Assembly (NCBI GenBank): GCA_027382625.1
Contig: JAJKFJ010021844.1
Coordinates: forward strand, 1 to 64,000
Length of the DNA: 64,000 bases
Direction of reading: 5' to 3'
Origin: Tetmemena sp. SeJ-2015
Taxonomy: Eukaryota; Ciliophora; Spirotrichea; Sporadotrichida; Oxytrichidae
Made by a program: the position numbers and the translations under genes. The notes beneath the pieces were generated by a model that worked only from the letters and a program-made list of their open reading frames with translations, did not search any database and was not told the DNA's origin. Positions 20,879 through 32,088 of this stretch are shown one piece after another (positions within the stretch are counted from its first letter, which is position 1; the number at the start of each line of letters is the position of its first letter).

Positions 20879-20883
20879 AAGTT

Positions 20884-21060
20884 TACTATAATGAGGATTA
20901 AATATTGTTTTAACAATCATTTGGGGTAATCATCTCTCTAGAAAAGCATTTAATTTATTTTTGAAATTATGAAGAACCAAGGAGGACATCAAAACCTATG
21001 TTGCAAGTACCATCGAATCCATCAATAAATTGCAAATTCTACTATTCTTAATTGTTGTTA
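20884..21060. other. Germline-limited spacer between element and block 1
   Basis: AT-rich, no convincing coding. It contains the outer arm of a 10-bp inverted repeat (20933-20942). Confidence 0.5.
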
Positions 21061-23974
21061 ATCACTGCAGAAGTCTGAGTTATCTAAGTAGTTGCAAGTT
21101 CCAGGAGTTTTGAGTTGGCAACCTTGACTCACTGAGGCAGCACCATCAGTTACAAGTTCACTTGTACTGGGACAATTTAGGAAATTAGTGACTGTTCCAA
21201 GATCAGTTTAGATCAACATACTTATCGTCAGATCATTGACCGTCTCTGTGTGATGAGAATTAGTGGGAGAATAAAAACCTGGATAAACTGGCAGGCAGTT
21301 AGCTTAATAAGGGGAACTGTAAAAGGCTTTAGATTTGCAAACCAAGGTGTCATCCTGGACAATTAAAATAGAATGTTGATATTAAACAACTGTGGTCTGT
21401 GACTCAGCCACTGATCTTATCTTACAGAAGTATAAATTTACTTTATAGAAAGGGAGATTGAAGATAGCTCTATTATAAATAATTTATAAATTAGTTTTTA
21501 TTAGAGTCCCAGTATCTGTAGTCAGTGATAGAGACAGAGTTTATTGAGTTAGAATAAGAATCTGACCTTGCAGTAGGGCAGGTTAAATTAGCACCTGCCT
21601 AACTAGTGAAATAGTTTGTAGCAAATGTGCAAAGTGTGTTGTAATTTAAATTGAAACAAAACTTTTGTTAAATTCTCTGCTGAGTTACAGTCAATGCAAT
21701 ATTGATAGTTGTAGTATGGGAATCTGTTTGCAACTGAGAACTCGGTTATAACAGAAACTCCGTTCTCTTTTCCATAGCACCAGTTGTTTACAAATGAGGT
21801 TCCGGAACAGATCATAAGGTCTGGGCACTCAAGACACTTCATACTCTTAGTAGACTTCTCCAATGTTCCAGTGGGGCAAGTTGTGGCTGTAGAAGATAGA
21901 CAAGCGTTATTTGCTGTACAGTCTTAGCATGTAGTGCTGTCTTTATAGGAAGTGCCTGGAGAGCATTCACCATTGAAGCCTTAAATTCCAATAGAGCAAG
22001 GCTTTTTCGTCAAACAGGTTTTCAAATAAGCATTAAGATAAGGAAGGTTGAGCAAGAAGTTGAACCAAAGTTTGCATATTCTGTAGCTGCACAAGCAGTG
22101 TCAGAGCTACTAGTTGCTGTGGCTTTCTTGTTTTAGTCTCCGATAGTACATTTGTTGCTTGATGAACTAGCTGAAGCCATAAAAGTTCCAGCTGGGCAAG
22201 TGTAGCCGGCTTGGTTAGTTTCAGGACAGACATTTCCAGCTGTGCAAGCTGTACAGACAGTAACTCCTTCTATTGAGTAAGTACCAGCAGCACACTTGGT
22301 GATTTGAGTCAGATCTTTGCTTGGGCAAGCATAGCCAGCTGGGCACTTATAACTTAAGCTAATACTCTAATTGGCTTAAGTGTTTTAATGCAGGCAGTTA
22401 AATTAAAACTCCTCTAAAATACTTAGCTTTAAAATGAATGGTGAGAGTAGCCAGTAGCAGACACGTAATTAGTTGCACAAGCAGTTTAAGATGTAGCAAG
22501 AGCGGGGCAGTAATATCCAGCTGCACACTACGTGCATGCAGTAGCTGAGGATCTATAGTAGCCTGGATTACAGTGTCTTGGAAAAGGCAATTGACTAGAT
22601 CCTGAGTAGCAAATCTCAGTACTACCGCAAGAAGTGCAGCTAAAACCAAAGTCTCCAATAAATTCTCTATTATACTTTTGAAGAGTTTAGTCGATGTGGC
22701 TAGAAATAAAGTATATCTTATATAACTGAGTTTGCAAGGTATGAACTAGTTCCGCATGTAGTAGTCGCAGATCCTGTGCAAGCTGTGAATGGCTGACAGG
22801 GATAACAGTAGCCCTTTCCAGCGACGTTATACTATCCAGCTGCACAGCTTCCTGTTTGAGCAGTGTCACTACAAATCTTTCCTACAGGGCAGGTTGTGCA
22901 AGAAGTTGATGTGGCGTAATAAGTCCCTTGAGAGCAAGGCACATTGATAATTGGTAATAATTTAAAAGAATGATCTTCCCTGAAGAATAGATGTAGGGAG
23001 AAGATGCTGTCTGACAGGTGTTCACTCCCAGCGGAGAAAACTAGGGACACACCGTCATAGATCCGATCAGATCGGTGCAAGCATAACCTAATGGGCAGAG
23101 CGAGCACTATGTACCTCCCACAGCGCTGGTGTAAGTGTTCGTTGGGCAAGACGTTATAGAATCGTATTTATTCGGTGAGAACTAGCCTTTAGCACTCTAA
23201 ACACAAGAGCCAGTACCAAAAGTAGAAGAGTAGCCTGTGCTGCACTGAGTAGTGGCTGTAGAGGTGCAGCTGTAGCCTGCAGGGCAAGAAAGGCACTCAG
23301 TTTTGCCTGTAGCACTCTGATAGAAGGCTACTGCTGAGCAAGTGGTTGCAGAGATGCTCATTGGATTGGGGCATGAAGTTCCTGCCGAGCAAGTAGTGCA
23401 AGAGAGTTGATTTCCAGCTGGAATGCTTCCAGGTGCACAAATTTGTGGAGGACTTGAAGCTGTTGGGCAGTAGTAGCCAGAGGGACATGATATACAAGCT
23501 AACTACCCCATTCAAATTAATCTTCTCCCTTTTCTAAAGTGATAAGATGCATTGCTAATTTGATTGTCGAATACTGTGGTGCTGTACAAGTGTATACATT
23601 GGTTTTGTCTGGACAGTAAGAGCCTAAAATGAATGAAAGTTTAGTATCTAAGTAGTAATTGCTGATCTAAATATAGTCTGCTTGACATCAATTGTCTTAA
23701 TCAATCCCGCTGGGTCTTTAGACTTACCTGCTGGACAGATAGAGCATAAGCTCGTTCCAGAATCGTAATACTCTTAGAATATTTCCAAATTTAATTTCAA
23801 CTTGCCATAATTAGCGATTATTGAATAGTATCCATCGAGATCGCAAGTTGTAGCTCGTACTCCAGATCCATGTCTATTGGCATAGATCAAGAGTAGCGAA
23901 GGTATAATTAGGAGATAGCTTTTGCTTGGAAGCAGAAGCTACCGTTCCTTAGTCATAGAAGTAACTAACTTCAT
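21061..23974 (-). CDS. Cysteine-rich repeat membrane protein, block 1 of 3 (N-terminal)
   Basis: Starts at ATG 23974 (minus) with MKLVTSMTKERQLLLPSKSY and a hydrophobic stretch (LLIIPSLLLIYA) that fits an uncleaved or cleaved signal sequence, directly followed by Cys-rich sequence (VRATTCDLDGYYSI...). Repeats of the CxxCPxGxxC type run to 21061. The 3' edge is the 4-base pointer ATCA (21061-21064), which continues in frame into block 2. Stops and frame changes about every 150-300 bp mark further IESs that I did not place individually. This block supplies the secretion signal that blocks 2 and 3 lack, supporting one gene of roughly 13 kb of MDS sequence. Confidence 0.8.
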
Positions 23975-24211
23975 CTTTAGTGCTTCTCTATGATTAATTT
24001 TATTATAATCGGTTGTTGCCAGAATAATCTAATCAATTAAACTAGAATAAATCACTACTAAAGACCATCAATAATGGATTCTGGCAGTAGTTATTCCCTT
24101 ATACTTAATGTATTGGCTGATGGATTTAATCAAATGATTCAAATCTTCAATAGTCCAGCCCTAATACTATGTCAGAGAATATAATCTAAGAAAATAATTG
24201 TAAAATAGCAA

Positions 24212-24703
24212 ATGAAATCTACAAAACACTTAGCTTTTAAGTTACTTTAACTCTTGTTGCTCTTATCTTTTCTGCTAACACAAATAAGAAGTCTCGGGTA
24301 ATCTATATTAAGTCTAAAGTCTAGTAGGAGTCAGTGTGGTTAAAACGATGCAGATATTCCAAGGGACGAAGTGGGTGATATAAACTGCTTTAGTTGGGAG
24401 ACTTGCTGTAAAGTTGCATCCCCACAGACATCAGACTACTCTTCCAAGTTAATTTAATTCTATTTTAAATTATTGAAATTGTGTTAAAAGTATGTGTGCT
24501 GCCCTTACAGAAATGGAGTGTGCTGCAGTGATGAATTCTGCTGCCCGAAAGGTAAGAAGAAGATTTAAGCAATTATATATAGCAACTTTCTAAATTCGGA
24601 TCCCCTCTAAATTAAATCTAGCTCTTAATATCAAAATTAAAGATTGAATGAAGTGAGGTCAGTTCATAAAAGTTTTTCTCTTTCTTATGTATAAGCAATA
24701 TGA
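24212..24703 (+). CDS. Small secreted granulin-domain protein
   Basis: ATG 24212, then MKSTKHLAFKLLQLLLLLSF, a typical signal peptide. The mature part has a Cys pattern ending ...CCPYRNGVCCSDEFCCPKG, which matches the granulin/epithelin core (CCP...VCC.D..CCP.G). One IES (24450-24491, pointer AAGT) splits the domain; excision restores ...YSSKYVCCPYRNG... Downstream of CCPKG either the frame continues to TGA 24701-24703 or a GTAAGA...ATAG intron leads to TGA 24645-24647; the end is uncertain. In other eukaryotes granulin domains occur alone or at the C-terminus of papain-type proteases; no protease domain is seen here. It is convergent with the phosphatase gene to its right. Confidence 0.75.
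24450..24491. other. IES, pointer AAGT
   Basis: AAGT at 24446-24449 and 24488-24491 flank a 42-bp AT-rich insert inside the granulin domain. Confidence 0.8.
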
Positions 24704-24768
24704 AATAGATTAAGTTGGGGAGTAAGTCAACTGAGCAATTAAAATCAGCGACTTGAGGTTTAAATTAG

Positions 24769-27039
24769 TCAGACGGAGGGAGGCATCTCCCACTGCTCGT
24801 GCATTTGAAGCAAGTGAGGTAACTCAACTTAAATGTCTTCAACATATCTCAGGTCCCTAATGTAACTGAGGCAAGTCTTCAGGCAGTTGTCATCTCTCAT
24901 GGACCTGGTCCAAGCTTTGATCTTAAATGTATTCACTAAAGAAATAAATAAAGAACAACTTTTGTAATTACAAGGGTTATTTAGGAAAGTAACTTCGTTA
25001 TCATCGATCATGATAAGTTAACTGAGATCCTCTGATAAATAATTAATTAGTGATTATTAATTTTAAAATAAGAGGCAAGCAAATAAAATGGTTTACCACC
25101 GAGAGATCTTTGTAATAATTTCGAGGATTCTTTTCGTCTTTCTTGCAGTCTCCTCTGTAGAATCTCCCTTTGAATATTGTTCTGTTCACATCAAGCTAAT
25201 CAATAATCTAGTCTGCATAATCAGGCAGACTCGCAGTAAAGATATGAATCTCTCCAGCTATTTCTTGCAACTAATTCAAGAAATACTCCAGATAAGGTCT
25301 CTTAAATACGCTAATTCCATCGCTAATATTGAAAAAAGCAAGCTCTGAGGATGTAGAAGAGGAGTCCAAAGGAATTTAATTCTGTGATAGGTTTTATACC
25401 GAGTGAATTAGAGTGTTGTCTAAATCCAAAACTACTATGAGATTGGATCTTCGCCTCATACTGTGAACTTAAGAAATAGTCTAGGTATTGCTGATCGTAT
25501 TTGAACTTTATTCAGTGACAATTTAGTCAATCCTTAGACTTTCAATTTCTCTTTGGGAATCTTCCTCCCTTATTATTTGCTAAAGTCTTCTTCTCTACTT
25601 TCTCTCCCACATCTCCTCTTGCTATTCCTCCTTGGATTTAGTGGATCTGCATTTCAAGCACGATGAGTTTTAGTTCAGGTTAGCTTCTTCATCCCTGCTC
25701 ATCTCATACTCCTACTCTTGGTAATCTTCTTTTGTCGTGCTCCTAGTAGAGCATGAATCCTAATTTGGATCATAGCTATGCACCTTCAATCTGCTCTGCT
25801 TTTTTTGCTACTTTTAAAATTTCAGGATTATTCTCCTGCAATTTATACAAGGAGAGAGCACATACTCAAAGCAGCAGTATACCACATTTATATTTAAGGA
25901 GAGAAATCAATTTTGAACATTCATGGAATGCAAAAGAAGAAGATAGTGCCATAAGAAAAGTACACGAAGAGCCTAATGATTCTGATAATCACAGAATTTA
26001 TTATCATAGAGAGAAGTTTGTCACAGCATCTATCAACTTCTTCCTTGGTATTCTTTACAGCACTCTTTGTTCTTGAATACCTCTAATTACTGTTACTTCC
26101 CTGATTTACACTGTCTGGCTTTGAGGACTTGACTGCCAAACTTCATAGCCTTGCTTTTTCCTCAGGCTGAATTACATTCGACAATTATTGAAGCTTCTAA
26201 TATCCTGGCTACGCATATTAAGAGTTGGATGACGTAATTTGCTTCAAGAGGCTCGAGTTAGAATCTTACGATTATTGCGCGTTTGCTAAGCTCCCCATCT
26301 TAAAATCATTTTGTTGTTAGCTTAACTCGACATTTTTCTAGTTCTTGTATCCGATTATGTCTCTCTGTTATTGTTAACTCTCTTCTTACATATATCCTTT
26401 TTTGCTTATTAAAAATAAGCTAGATGAAGTTTAGTTCTCAGTGTTTAGGCTTTAGTAAGGTTATTACTCTTGATTTACCGATACTTGCTTCTAAACTTTC
26501 AGCGTTTAAGTATTAATTACTGTTGTTGTTGTTATTAGCCATTTTGGATTCTCTTACTTTTAAGTCCAAGAGTAAATATTTTCTTAGTTGGCTACGAGCT
26601 CTAATTAGAGCCATTCTAAACTTTAGAAGAACTCAGTTTAGGCTGCTGCGTCTTTTACTAATTGTTGGGTGAGTTAGTAAGGTTTTGTTATTGTTGTTGA
26701 GGTAGTTAAGGAATTTGTTTTTGCGGAGAGGGTCTTGCGATATCAATTAAGTTATGGCCTTGATTCGTCAACTTAAACTCGAACTCTGAATCATCTACAA
26801 TTAGATTTAAACTTCCAGATTAACATAGATATATAAATAAATCAGTCTATATTTCTGGTCTTCTGCGTTTCTTGCTGCTTGCATTTTAGGTGTAGATTAG
26901 ATTGGATTTTGCGGATGTTTAATGATTTTTTGAATGAATTTGCACGTTTACTGGATTTAGCTAATTCGATCGGAAAGGAAACAGTTGCTATAGTTAATGA
27001 AACAACTATATTTAAGTTATTTATAATATCCTTAAGCAA
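24769..27039 (-). CDS. NLI-interacting-factor (SCP/FCP1-like) phosphatase, scrambled
   Basis: Minus-strand gene with TGA at 24769-24771. The C-terminal third is a HAD-type CTD phosphatase domain: LIVVLDLDNTLIHSV (the DLDxT nucleophile motif, about 25455), FKRPYLEYFLNQLQEIAGEI, IFTASLPDYADQIIDQLD, then MIDDNEVTFLNNPCN and the helix DDNCLKTCLSYIRDL. The N-terminal two thirds are Gln/Ser/Asn-rich (PQLPQQQQQNLTNSPNNQQK). The segment 25848-25990 is coded on the plus strand and must be inverted: pointers CAAGGA and ATAATC join it in frame on both sides. IESs at 25030-25108 and 25756-25780 were solved. No ATG is certain; coding signal reaches about 27040. Predicted role: Ser/Thr protein phosphatase, in other eukaryotes acting on RNA polymerase II CTD or related phosphoproteins. 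Confidence 0.85.
25030..25108. other. IES, pointer GAGATC
   Basis: GAGATC at 25024-25029 and 25103-25108. A 79-bp insert; excision gives ...NYYKDLSQLIMIDDNEV... within the phosphatase domain. Confidence 0.88.
25756..25780. other. IES, pointer ATG
   Basis: ATG at 25753-25755 and 25778-25780. A 25-bp excision restores minus-strand ...AEQIEGACSTRSTTKEDY... The three-base pointer makes this less certain. Confidence 0.6.
25848..25990 (+). other. Inverted MDS of the NIF phosphatase gene
   Basis: Plus-strand coding (KERAHTQSSSIPHLYLRR, INFEHSWNAKEEDSAIRKV, HEEPNDSDN) embedded in a minus-strand gene. CAAGGA at 25848-25853 matches, inverted, TCCTTG at 26042-26047; ATAATC at 25985-25990 matches, inverted, GATTAT at 25826-25831. 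Both joins are in frame: ...KNTKE|RAHTQ... and ...NDSDN|PEILKV... Only 16 and 51 bp of non-coding DNA flank it. Confidence 0.8.
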
Positions 27040-27555
27040 TGTTTTGATTTAATAGCATTTAATTATTTTTCTCTTAAGAGTTTTGTACTTAATTAACAAC
27101 TCTTTTTATCAATGAAAAATAAAGAATGATTTTAATAGCTATAAATCATAGCAAGCAACTAATTTATTTCTTTAGAATCATTTTTAATTTTTAATTTTCT
27201 TTTTGGTAAAGTTAATATTGACTCTTAATTATTTAGGATCCTTATGGTACAAATCCAAAACTCATATTGAGCTCATTCCTGCTAATAAGCAAATCCTTTC
27301 TTGATTTATGTTGTTAATCATTCCTTATATTTCAAAATACCTGAGTGGAAATACATGAAAAATATTTTACTTAATAATCTTGTCAAAAGCATTAGTAATA
27401 ATCCTCTTTCTCTCTTCGATGAAGTCACTAATTCTTATAGTAATTTATTGCTCTAGACTCGTCATTATATTATCATTCAATTTGAATTCATCAATAAGAC
27501 ACAAAAGCATTTCTATCTCTCTTTTTAGTGCAATAATTGGAACTTAATTAAAATA
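27040..27555. other. AT-rich intergenic region
   Basis: About 0.5 kb, very AT-rich, with no reading of coding character on either strand. It lies between two divergently transcribed genes and should hold their 5' regions or chromosome-end sites. Confidence 0.6.
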
Positions 27556-29530
27556 ATGGGAAATTCTCAGCAAACAGGCAATTAGGAGCAACAACCAAGT
27601 GGGGGCAATCACTCTCACCCGACCTCGCATAATCCCACCGACCTGCAAAACTAGCTCTTCAATTTCCGCAATCAGAACTAGCAATAGCAAGTCTAGTAGA
27701 ATTCATTTGCCAACAATAGAGCTATCAATTAATTTAACAAATTTTGATATGAGAGCGGGAGTGAGTGCAGGACAGAGTGGTCTCAATCATTCCCAGAATA
27801 ATTAAATGAGACAGGGTGCTCAATAGTAGCAAAACAAGCAATAATAATCGGATCAGAACTCTAACAAACATCATTTCTAGCTTCTTAAATCTTACCCTTC
27901 AATAAATATTTTTCGTTTTCTTGAGGGTGTTCTTGTTAGAGTGGACTAAGTTGCTTAGAGCAACTTAAATTCTTAATCCACTCTGAATAGATAGATCATA
28001 GACGCTTCAAATGGAATGACTTCAAACAATGATATGAGATAAGGTGCGCAGAATAAATTACTAGGAACAGGCAATAAATTGTTTATTTATTAAATTTTTC
28101 TTTGTAAGAAGGTAAAAATGGATATGCTGGTAATACGAGGAACGGACTCAACTCAGGAATGGACAAAAATGCGCTCAAAACTACAAATTAGCAGAGTTAG
28201 CAATAAATAGCATCACAATTTATAAAAATCATAGTCTATTTTTAATTTTCATCTTAACCTAAAGACAGAGGATCTAATGCTAAATAAAAAATAATTTTAG
28301 CTAAAAGTTGTGATCCTGCTATTGATTAAATCATTCTTATATTACGCTATTGAAAGTGGCGCACTTAATCAAGGTTCAAGTTAAAACTAGCACCCTTTAA
28401 ACTAAGACAAAAATAAGTCGCACATAGCTTAAAACACTAAAAATCATATGACCTTAGCACAACAAAGAATTCAGGGACTGGGACTTGGAATAATCAAAGA
28501 ATAAAAGCCAGATTAAGAGGAAGGTACTTTAAGTGGAAGCGGGCCATCAGATACACAATTCGGAAGCAGTGGCTTTGCATTTGGCACACATGAAGAATGT
28601 TAAGAGAGCTACCAAATGTCCTCTCAAGTACCCCTTTACACTCTGGATAATCAGCCTTCCTCAGGAGGTTTAAAGAAATCAATTAGAGTCTATGTAGATA
28701 AGGATATCGAGTTCAACGTGGACATCTATAATGACTAGCTGACGTGTGGCTGGCTCCTCACTGAGGTTACTCGTCGCTACAACGAGCAGCTTTCTAAGAT
28801 TAAGAAAGACAGAGAGAGGCAGTAGTTTATTCACTAACAGCAGTTACAGTCTTAAAACGTGCATCTTCTGGGGCCTTCAGCTAATCAGCTGCAGTAACAG
28901 CAATTATAGCAACAAAGGGGATAATCTGCTCTGAACAGTGCAGCAGAGTAGCCTCACTCGCCATAGCATAAGTTTACTAGAAAGTTTATAGTTGCACTCA
29001 AGACTACAGACTAGCGAGAATCCTTGGACTATTGGCTCACTCAGCATGATAGGTAAGCCTCAGTTAATCTTCCCAAATAAAATAAGTTGCTTCATAAAGA
29101 TAGAACTGAAATAATCATTTCAATTTACATTATAATTAATCTTACCATTTTAATGTCCAAAACGATAATTAAAGAATTCAATCAGGTATTTGCGAACTCA
29201 AGAAGTAAAGAATAACATTCTTGAAGGAGTGATTTAATGCAAGGATAAAGACTCATTCGATTACTTTAGGCATTAATTTGCTCGCTAATAGTTCTCTCTC
29301 AAGTTGCTTACTCATAAGATGTGAGAATCTTTTACAACAAAGTTAAGGTAAGAAGAAAATAAAGAGGTCAATTATTTGCGTGTATTACATTTTTTATTGA
29401 AATACTTTTTAGGTGGAACTAGGGAGCTATCTTGTGATGGACCTGTCTGCAATTATTCCTTACACTAATCATGGCTTGACGTCCATCAACACAACAATTA
29501 CTTACCTTAGATTTAAATTTTTATTACTGC
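27556..29530 (+). CDS. Gln-rich protein with N-terminal MGN (possible myristoylation), unknown function
   Basis: ATG 27556 gives MGNSQQTGNQEQQPSGGNHS, a plausible N-myristoylation start. Long Gln/Asn/Ser-rich stretches follow, then a more ordered region: KKSIRVYVDKDIEFNVDIYN, LLTEVTRRYNEQLSKIKKD, TRKFIVALKTTDQRESLDYW, and after an IES (29056-29188, pointer AGGTA) YLRTQEVKNNILEGVIQCKD. A 65-bp GT-AG intron (29348-29412) precedes VELGSYLVMDLSAIIPYTNH. The ordered part has the alternating pattern of a compact alpha/beta domain but I do not recognise the family. The 3' end is unclear; the gene may continue into the transmembrane segment at 29640 or stop near 29600. Confidence 0.6.
29056..29188. 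other. IES, pointer AGGTA
   Basis: AGGTA at 29051-29055 and 29184-29188. At 133 bp it is the longest of the simple IESs solved; excision gives ...WLTQHDRYLRTQEVKNN... Confidence 0.85.
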
Positions 29531-29639
29531 TAGACTTTCTTAAAAATACACCAACTAAGTACTCGACTTCTTTGTATTATAAAAAATATCGAATATACTC
29601 AAACCTTAATTATTAAGCCTAATATAAGTAAGACTTATC

Positions 29640-31553
29640 TTGCTTAATTGTGAAGACTTGATTTTTATAATTCGAAGAAATTTTAATGTATTTCATGAGA
29701 AAGCAGACTTGGATTGCTATATTGAAGCTGTGAAGTCAGGGGATTTCACCTATCCCTGCTCTTTTCTTCATGACACTAAGATTACGCAATTAGACACCAT
29801 CGAAGCCTCAGCCAACTTATTTAAAATGACTAATGGCATCAATGAACCCCAACTCTACATGCTTGTATTCGATAACACAGCTTTTCCCAACGGCACAAAT
29901 AAAAGTAAGATAAAAACTTATGCATTTTTCTTTCTCTTCTTATTTTTTCTGTTAGATTATGAAGCACTTGATCTCTTTGTGTTGAAGGAAAATGACTATA
30001 AGAATTCTAAGTTGTTCTATATGATTACTTGCTGCCTCATTCTAGTCTTCTCCATTGCTATTTTCATACTGCTAGTGGTCTCTTACAAATTTATCAAACT
30101 CAACAAAAAAATCAAGGCCACAGCTGCTGAATTTAAGAATAGTTTCGCTAAGAGCTTATCTAATTATTTTTCCTTATTCAGTGATCATGTCCAATCTATA
30201 GTGCCTGGGCAAGGAGGCGGAGGGGGAGGAGGATAAAATTTTAATTTATTCTACTCATCCTTCAGTGCTTGGAGATATGAACCCTTACACGAAGGACGCA
30301 AACGGCTTGAGCAATATCCCTGAATCAGAGGAGGTCTTGCTACTCTAATAGGAAAATTCTTAACAGAGTTAGAGTCCTCATCAGCTGAAGAAATTGACCT
30401 CTCTCGATTCTCAGCAGACCTAAACTTACAGATATAATCTGCTGGGAACTAATTTGAGCAGTGGAGGTAATATAGTTCCACCTGATAGGGACACCATTAC
30501 GAATTACTATCAAACCTATAATAACAATAAGTAGCTCAGTCATTAGCACTCATTGAGAGGAGCTCCGCACTCAGGGATGGGTGAATCCACAGCTAAGGAT
30601 TAATCCAACAATAACGATGCAACTAGGCCACCATCCATAGACATTAACCATCTTTAAAGAGAGATATCTCAAACGAGCCAGCAAAGAAACCAGTTCTCCA
30701 AGACAATTACTTTTTAGTTAATTTATGGAGCGAGGAATAACTCTAAAGATCCCAACGGAGGAGATGGAAATGATGATATGATGATGTAAGTTACTGTACG
30801 GGATAGAAAATAGACAAGCAACCAAGCTCTTTCCAATTCAAGTCGCGATAACAGCCTGATTTTAAGATAGAATTCTCATAGTCCAGTTATATCAAACTCT
30901 AGAAGAGGAACTGATAAGACAAATAAGACCGGGCCGATCTTGCTGGGTAGTAGACCACAGCATAGTTTCAACAATTCTAGTAATCCTAACTCAGCATTGA
31001 TAAATCTAACTCCAGCTCAGTTACATCAACTGCAGCATACTTTAAGCAACTAGTATTTGCAAGTATCTCCTAGCTATCTCCAAAATCCCTCATTTAGCTC
31101 ACTTACTCAAATGTAAAGAGGTAACTCTTAGCAGAGCAGCGGCAACACAGCAAGTGATAGAGCTAGCAAAAGTAGAGAGAGGATTGACAACAAAATGATA
31201 GTCAAGCAATTTACCTTCCCTTAGCAAGTAGAGCAGGCAGTTCCCAGTCCCAACCTCACAGACAGTAGCTAAATTATTTTAACATCACAAACCTTAATAT
31301 ACTTCCAATCAACAGGACACTTTATTCATCTACAAGCACAATAAGCTAACTCAATGGCTTGTAGTTTCAAACTTAGAGTTAGTAGTAATTCTATCCATAT
31401 GATTCTCGAGTCAAGGTGGAAGAAGTTGAGGAGCCTGACTCTTTTACATCACCTTCGATGCTGGTCGGAAAGCAGAATAAAAGTGATAATTTGTATTTGG
31501 ATTTACAAGAATCACCAGAAGTTTAAAATTATTTTAAAGGGAAACTTAAGTGA
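29640..31553 (+). CDS. Single-TM protein with Gly and Gln/Ser/Asn-rich cytoplasmic tail
   Basis: A luminal or extracellular part with paired Cys (ADLDCYIEAVKSGDFTYPCS) and an N-glycosylation site is followed by one transmembrane helix (FYMITCCLILVFSIAIFILL, about 30018), a basic juxtamembrane segment (KFIKLNKKIKATAAEFKNS), a Gly run and about 400 residues of Gln/Asn/Ser-rich tail ending in an acidic patch (VKVEEVEEPDSFTSPSMLVG) and TGA 31551-31553. An in-frame hydrophobic insert near 29905-29955 is probably an IES. The 5' end is not defined; it may be the second half of the gene starting at 27556 or a separate gene. Topology is read from the sequence; function unknown. Confidence 0.6.
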
Positions 31554-31760
31554 TGAGAAGATGTTTTCTTAATTCTACTCTGAATACTATAATCCTATCG
31601 AATCGTTTATTTATTACATATATTTCAACACTTAAAAGGACCCAGTCTATAGTGCAGATATAAATAAAAGGAGAAGACGGACTGAAATTCACCCCGGAGC
31701 TTTCAGCACATAACGTACTTGAGATGAGATAAATTTAATTAAGATTTTAATTCATAATAA

Positions 31761-32088
31761 TCTAGAAAGATCAGTGCTGCATATATATGAGATGTCGATA
31801 TCTGATTGCGCTGAATTCCCAGCTACAAAGCAATTCCATGAGCCAGTATCTCTGCCAGATATAGATAGTTTCAGTTCAGTTGTTGAGTCAGAGTACTTAG
31901 CTTGAAACACTACTGATGAAGTAGGGGAGCTACTTAGATAGGCTTTAGTAAGTCCATTGATAAATAAATATAGATACTCAAAATTTATGCGTTATTTTCC
32001 ATACTATTTAGAAACAGACAGAACTCAAGTGAGTAGTCAGATTAAGAAATAGTAAGATCAAGTAGCCTAAGTACTTGAGATTACCCAT
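31761..32088 (-). CDS. LamG/furin/DUF4215 membrane protein, MDS 1 (signal peptide)
   Basis: ATG 32088 (minus) gives MGNLKYLGYLILLFLNLTTH, a clear signal peptide, then (after an unplaced interruption) AYLSSSPTSSVVFQAKYSDS and LKLSISGRDTGSWNCFVAGN. The segment ends at the pointer TCTA (31761-31764), which also occurs at 32312-32315 at the start of MDS 2; the join gives ...YICSTDLSRQSLLFWYKLDE..., in frame. It is placed downstream of MDS 2 on the same strand, so the order is permuted. Confidence 0.7.

Larger units (their letters stand above)
18438..20883. mobile_element. GC-rich element with terminal inverted repeats inside a germline-limited gap
   Basis: Perfect 26-bp inverted repeats at 18443-18468 and 20853-20878, extendable to 31 bp with one mismatch (18438-18468 and 20853-20883), enclose 2.4 kb. 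The interior (18680-20720) is strikingly GC-rich compared with all surrounding DNA. The element sits entirely between block 1 and block 2 of the Cys-rich gene, so it would be lost with that IES. Structure (TIRs, one long coding region, germline-only site) fits a DNA transposon, but I see no DDE or tyrosine-recombinase motif and no clear target-site duplication. A germline-restricted gene on an invertible segment is the alternative. Confidence 0.6.

Noticed and set aside
25088..25348. Plus-strand reading starting MVYHREIFVIISRILFVFLA
   Set aside because: Antisense to the phosphatase domain motif region (KRPYLEYFLNQLQ...), which is strongly conserved.
26100..26490. Plus-strand hydrophobic reading (GYAYQELDDVICFKRLELES)
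   Set aside because: The opposite strand is Gln/Ser-rich coding continuous with the phosphatase N-terminus (LANAQQSQDSNSSLLKQITS).
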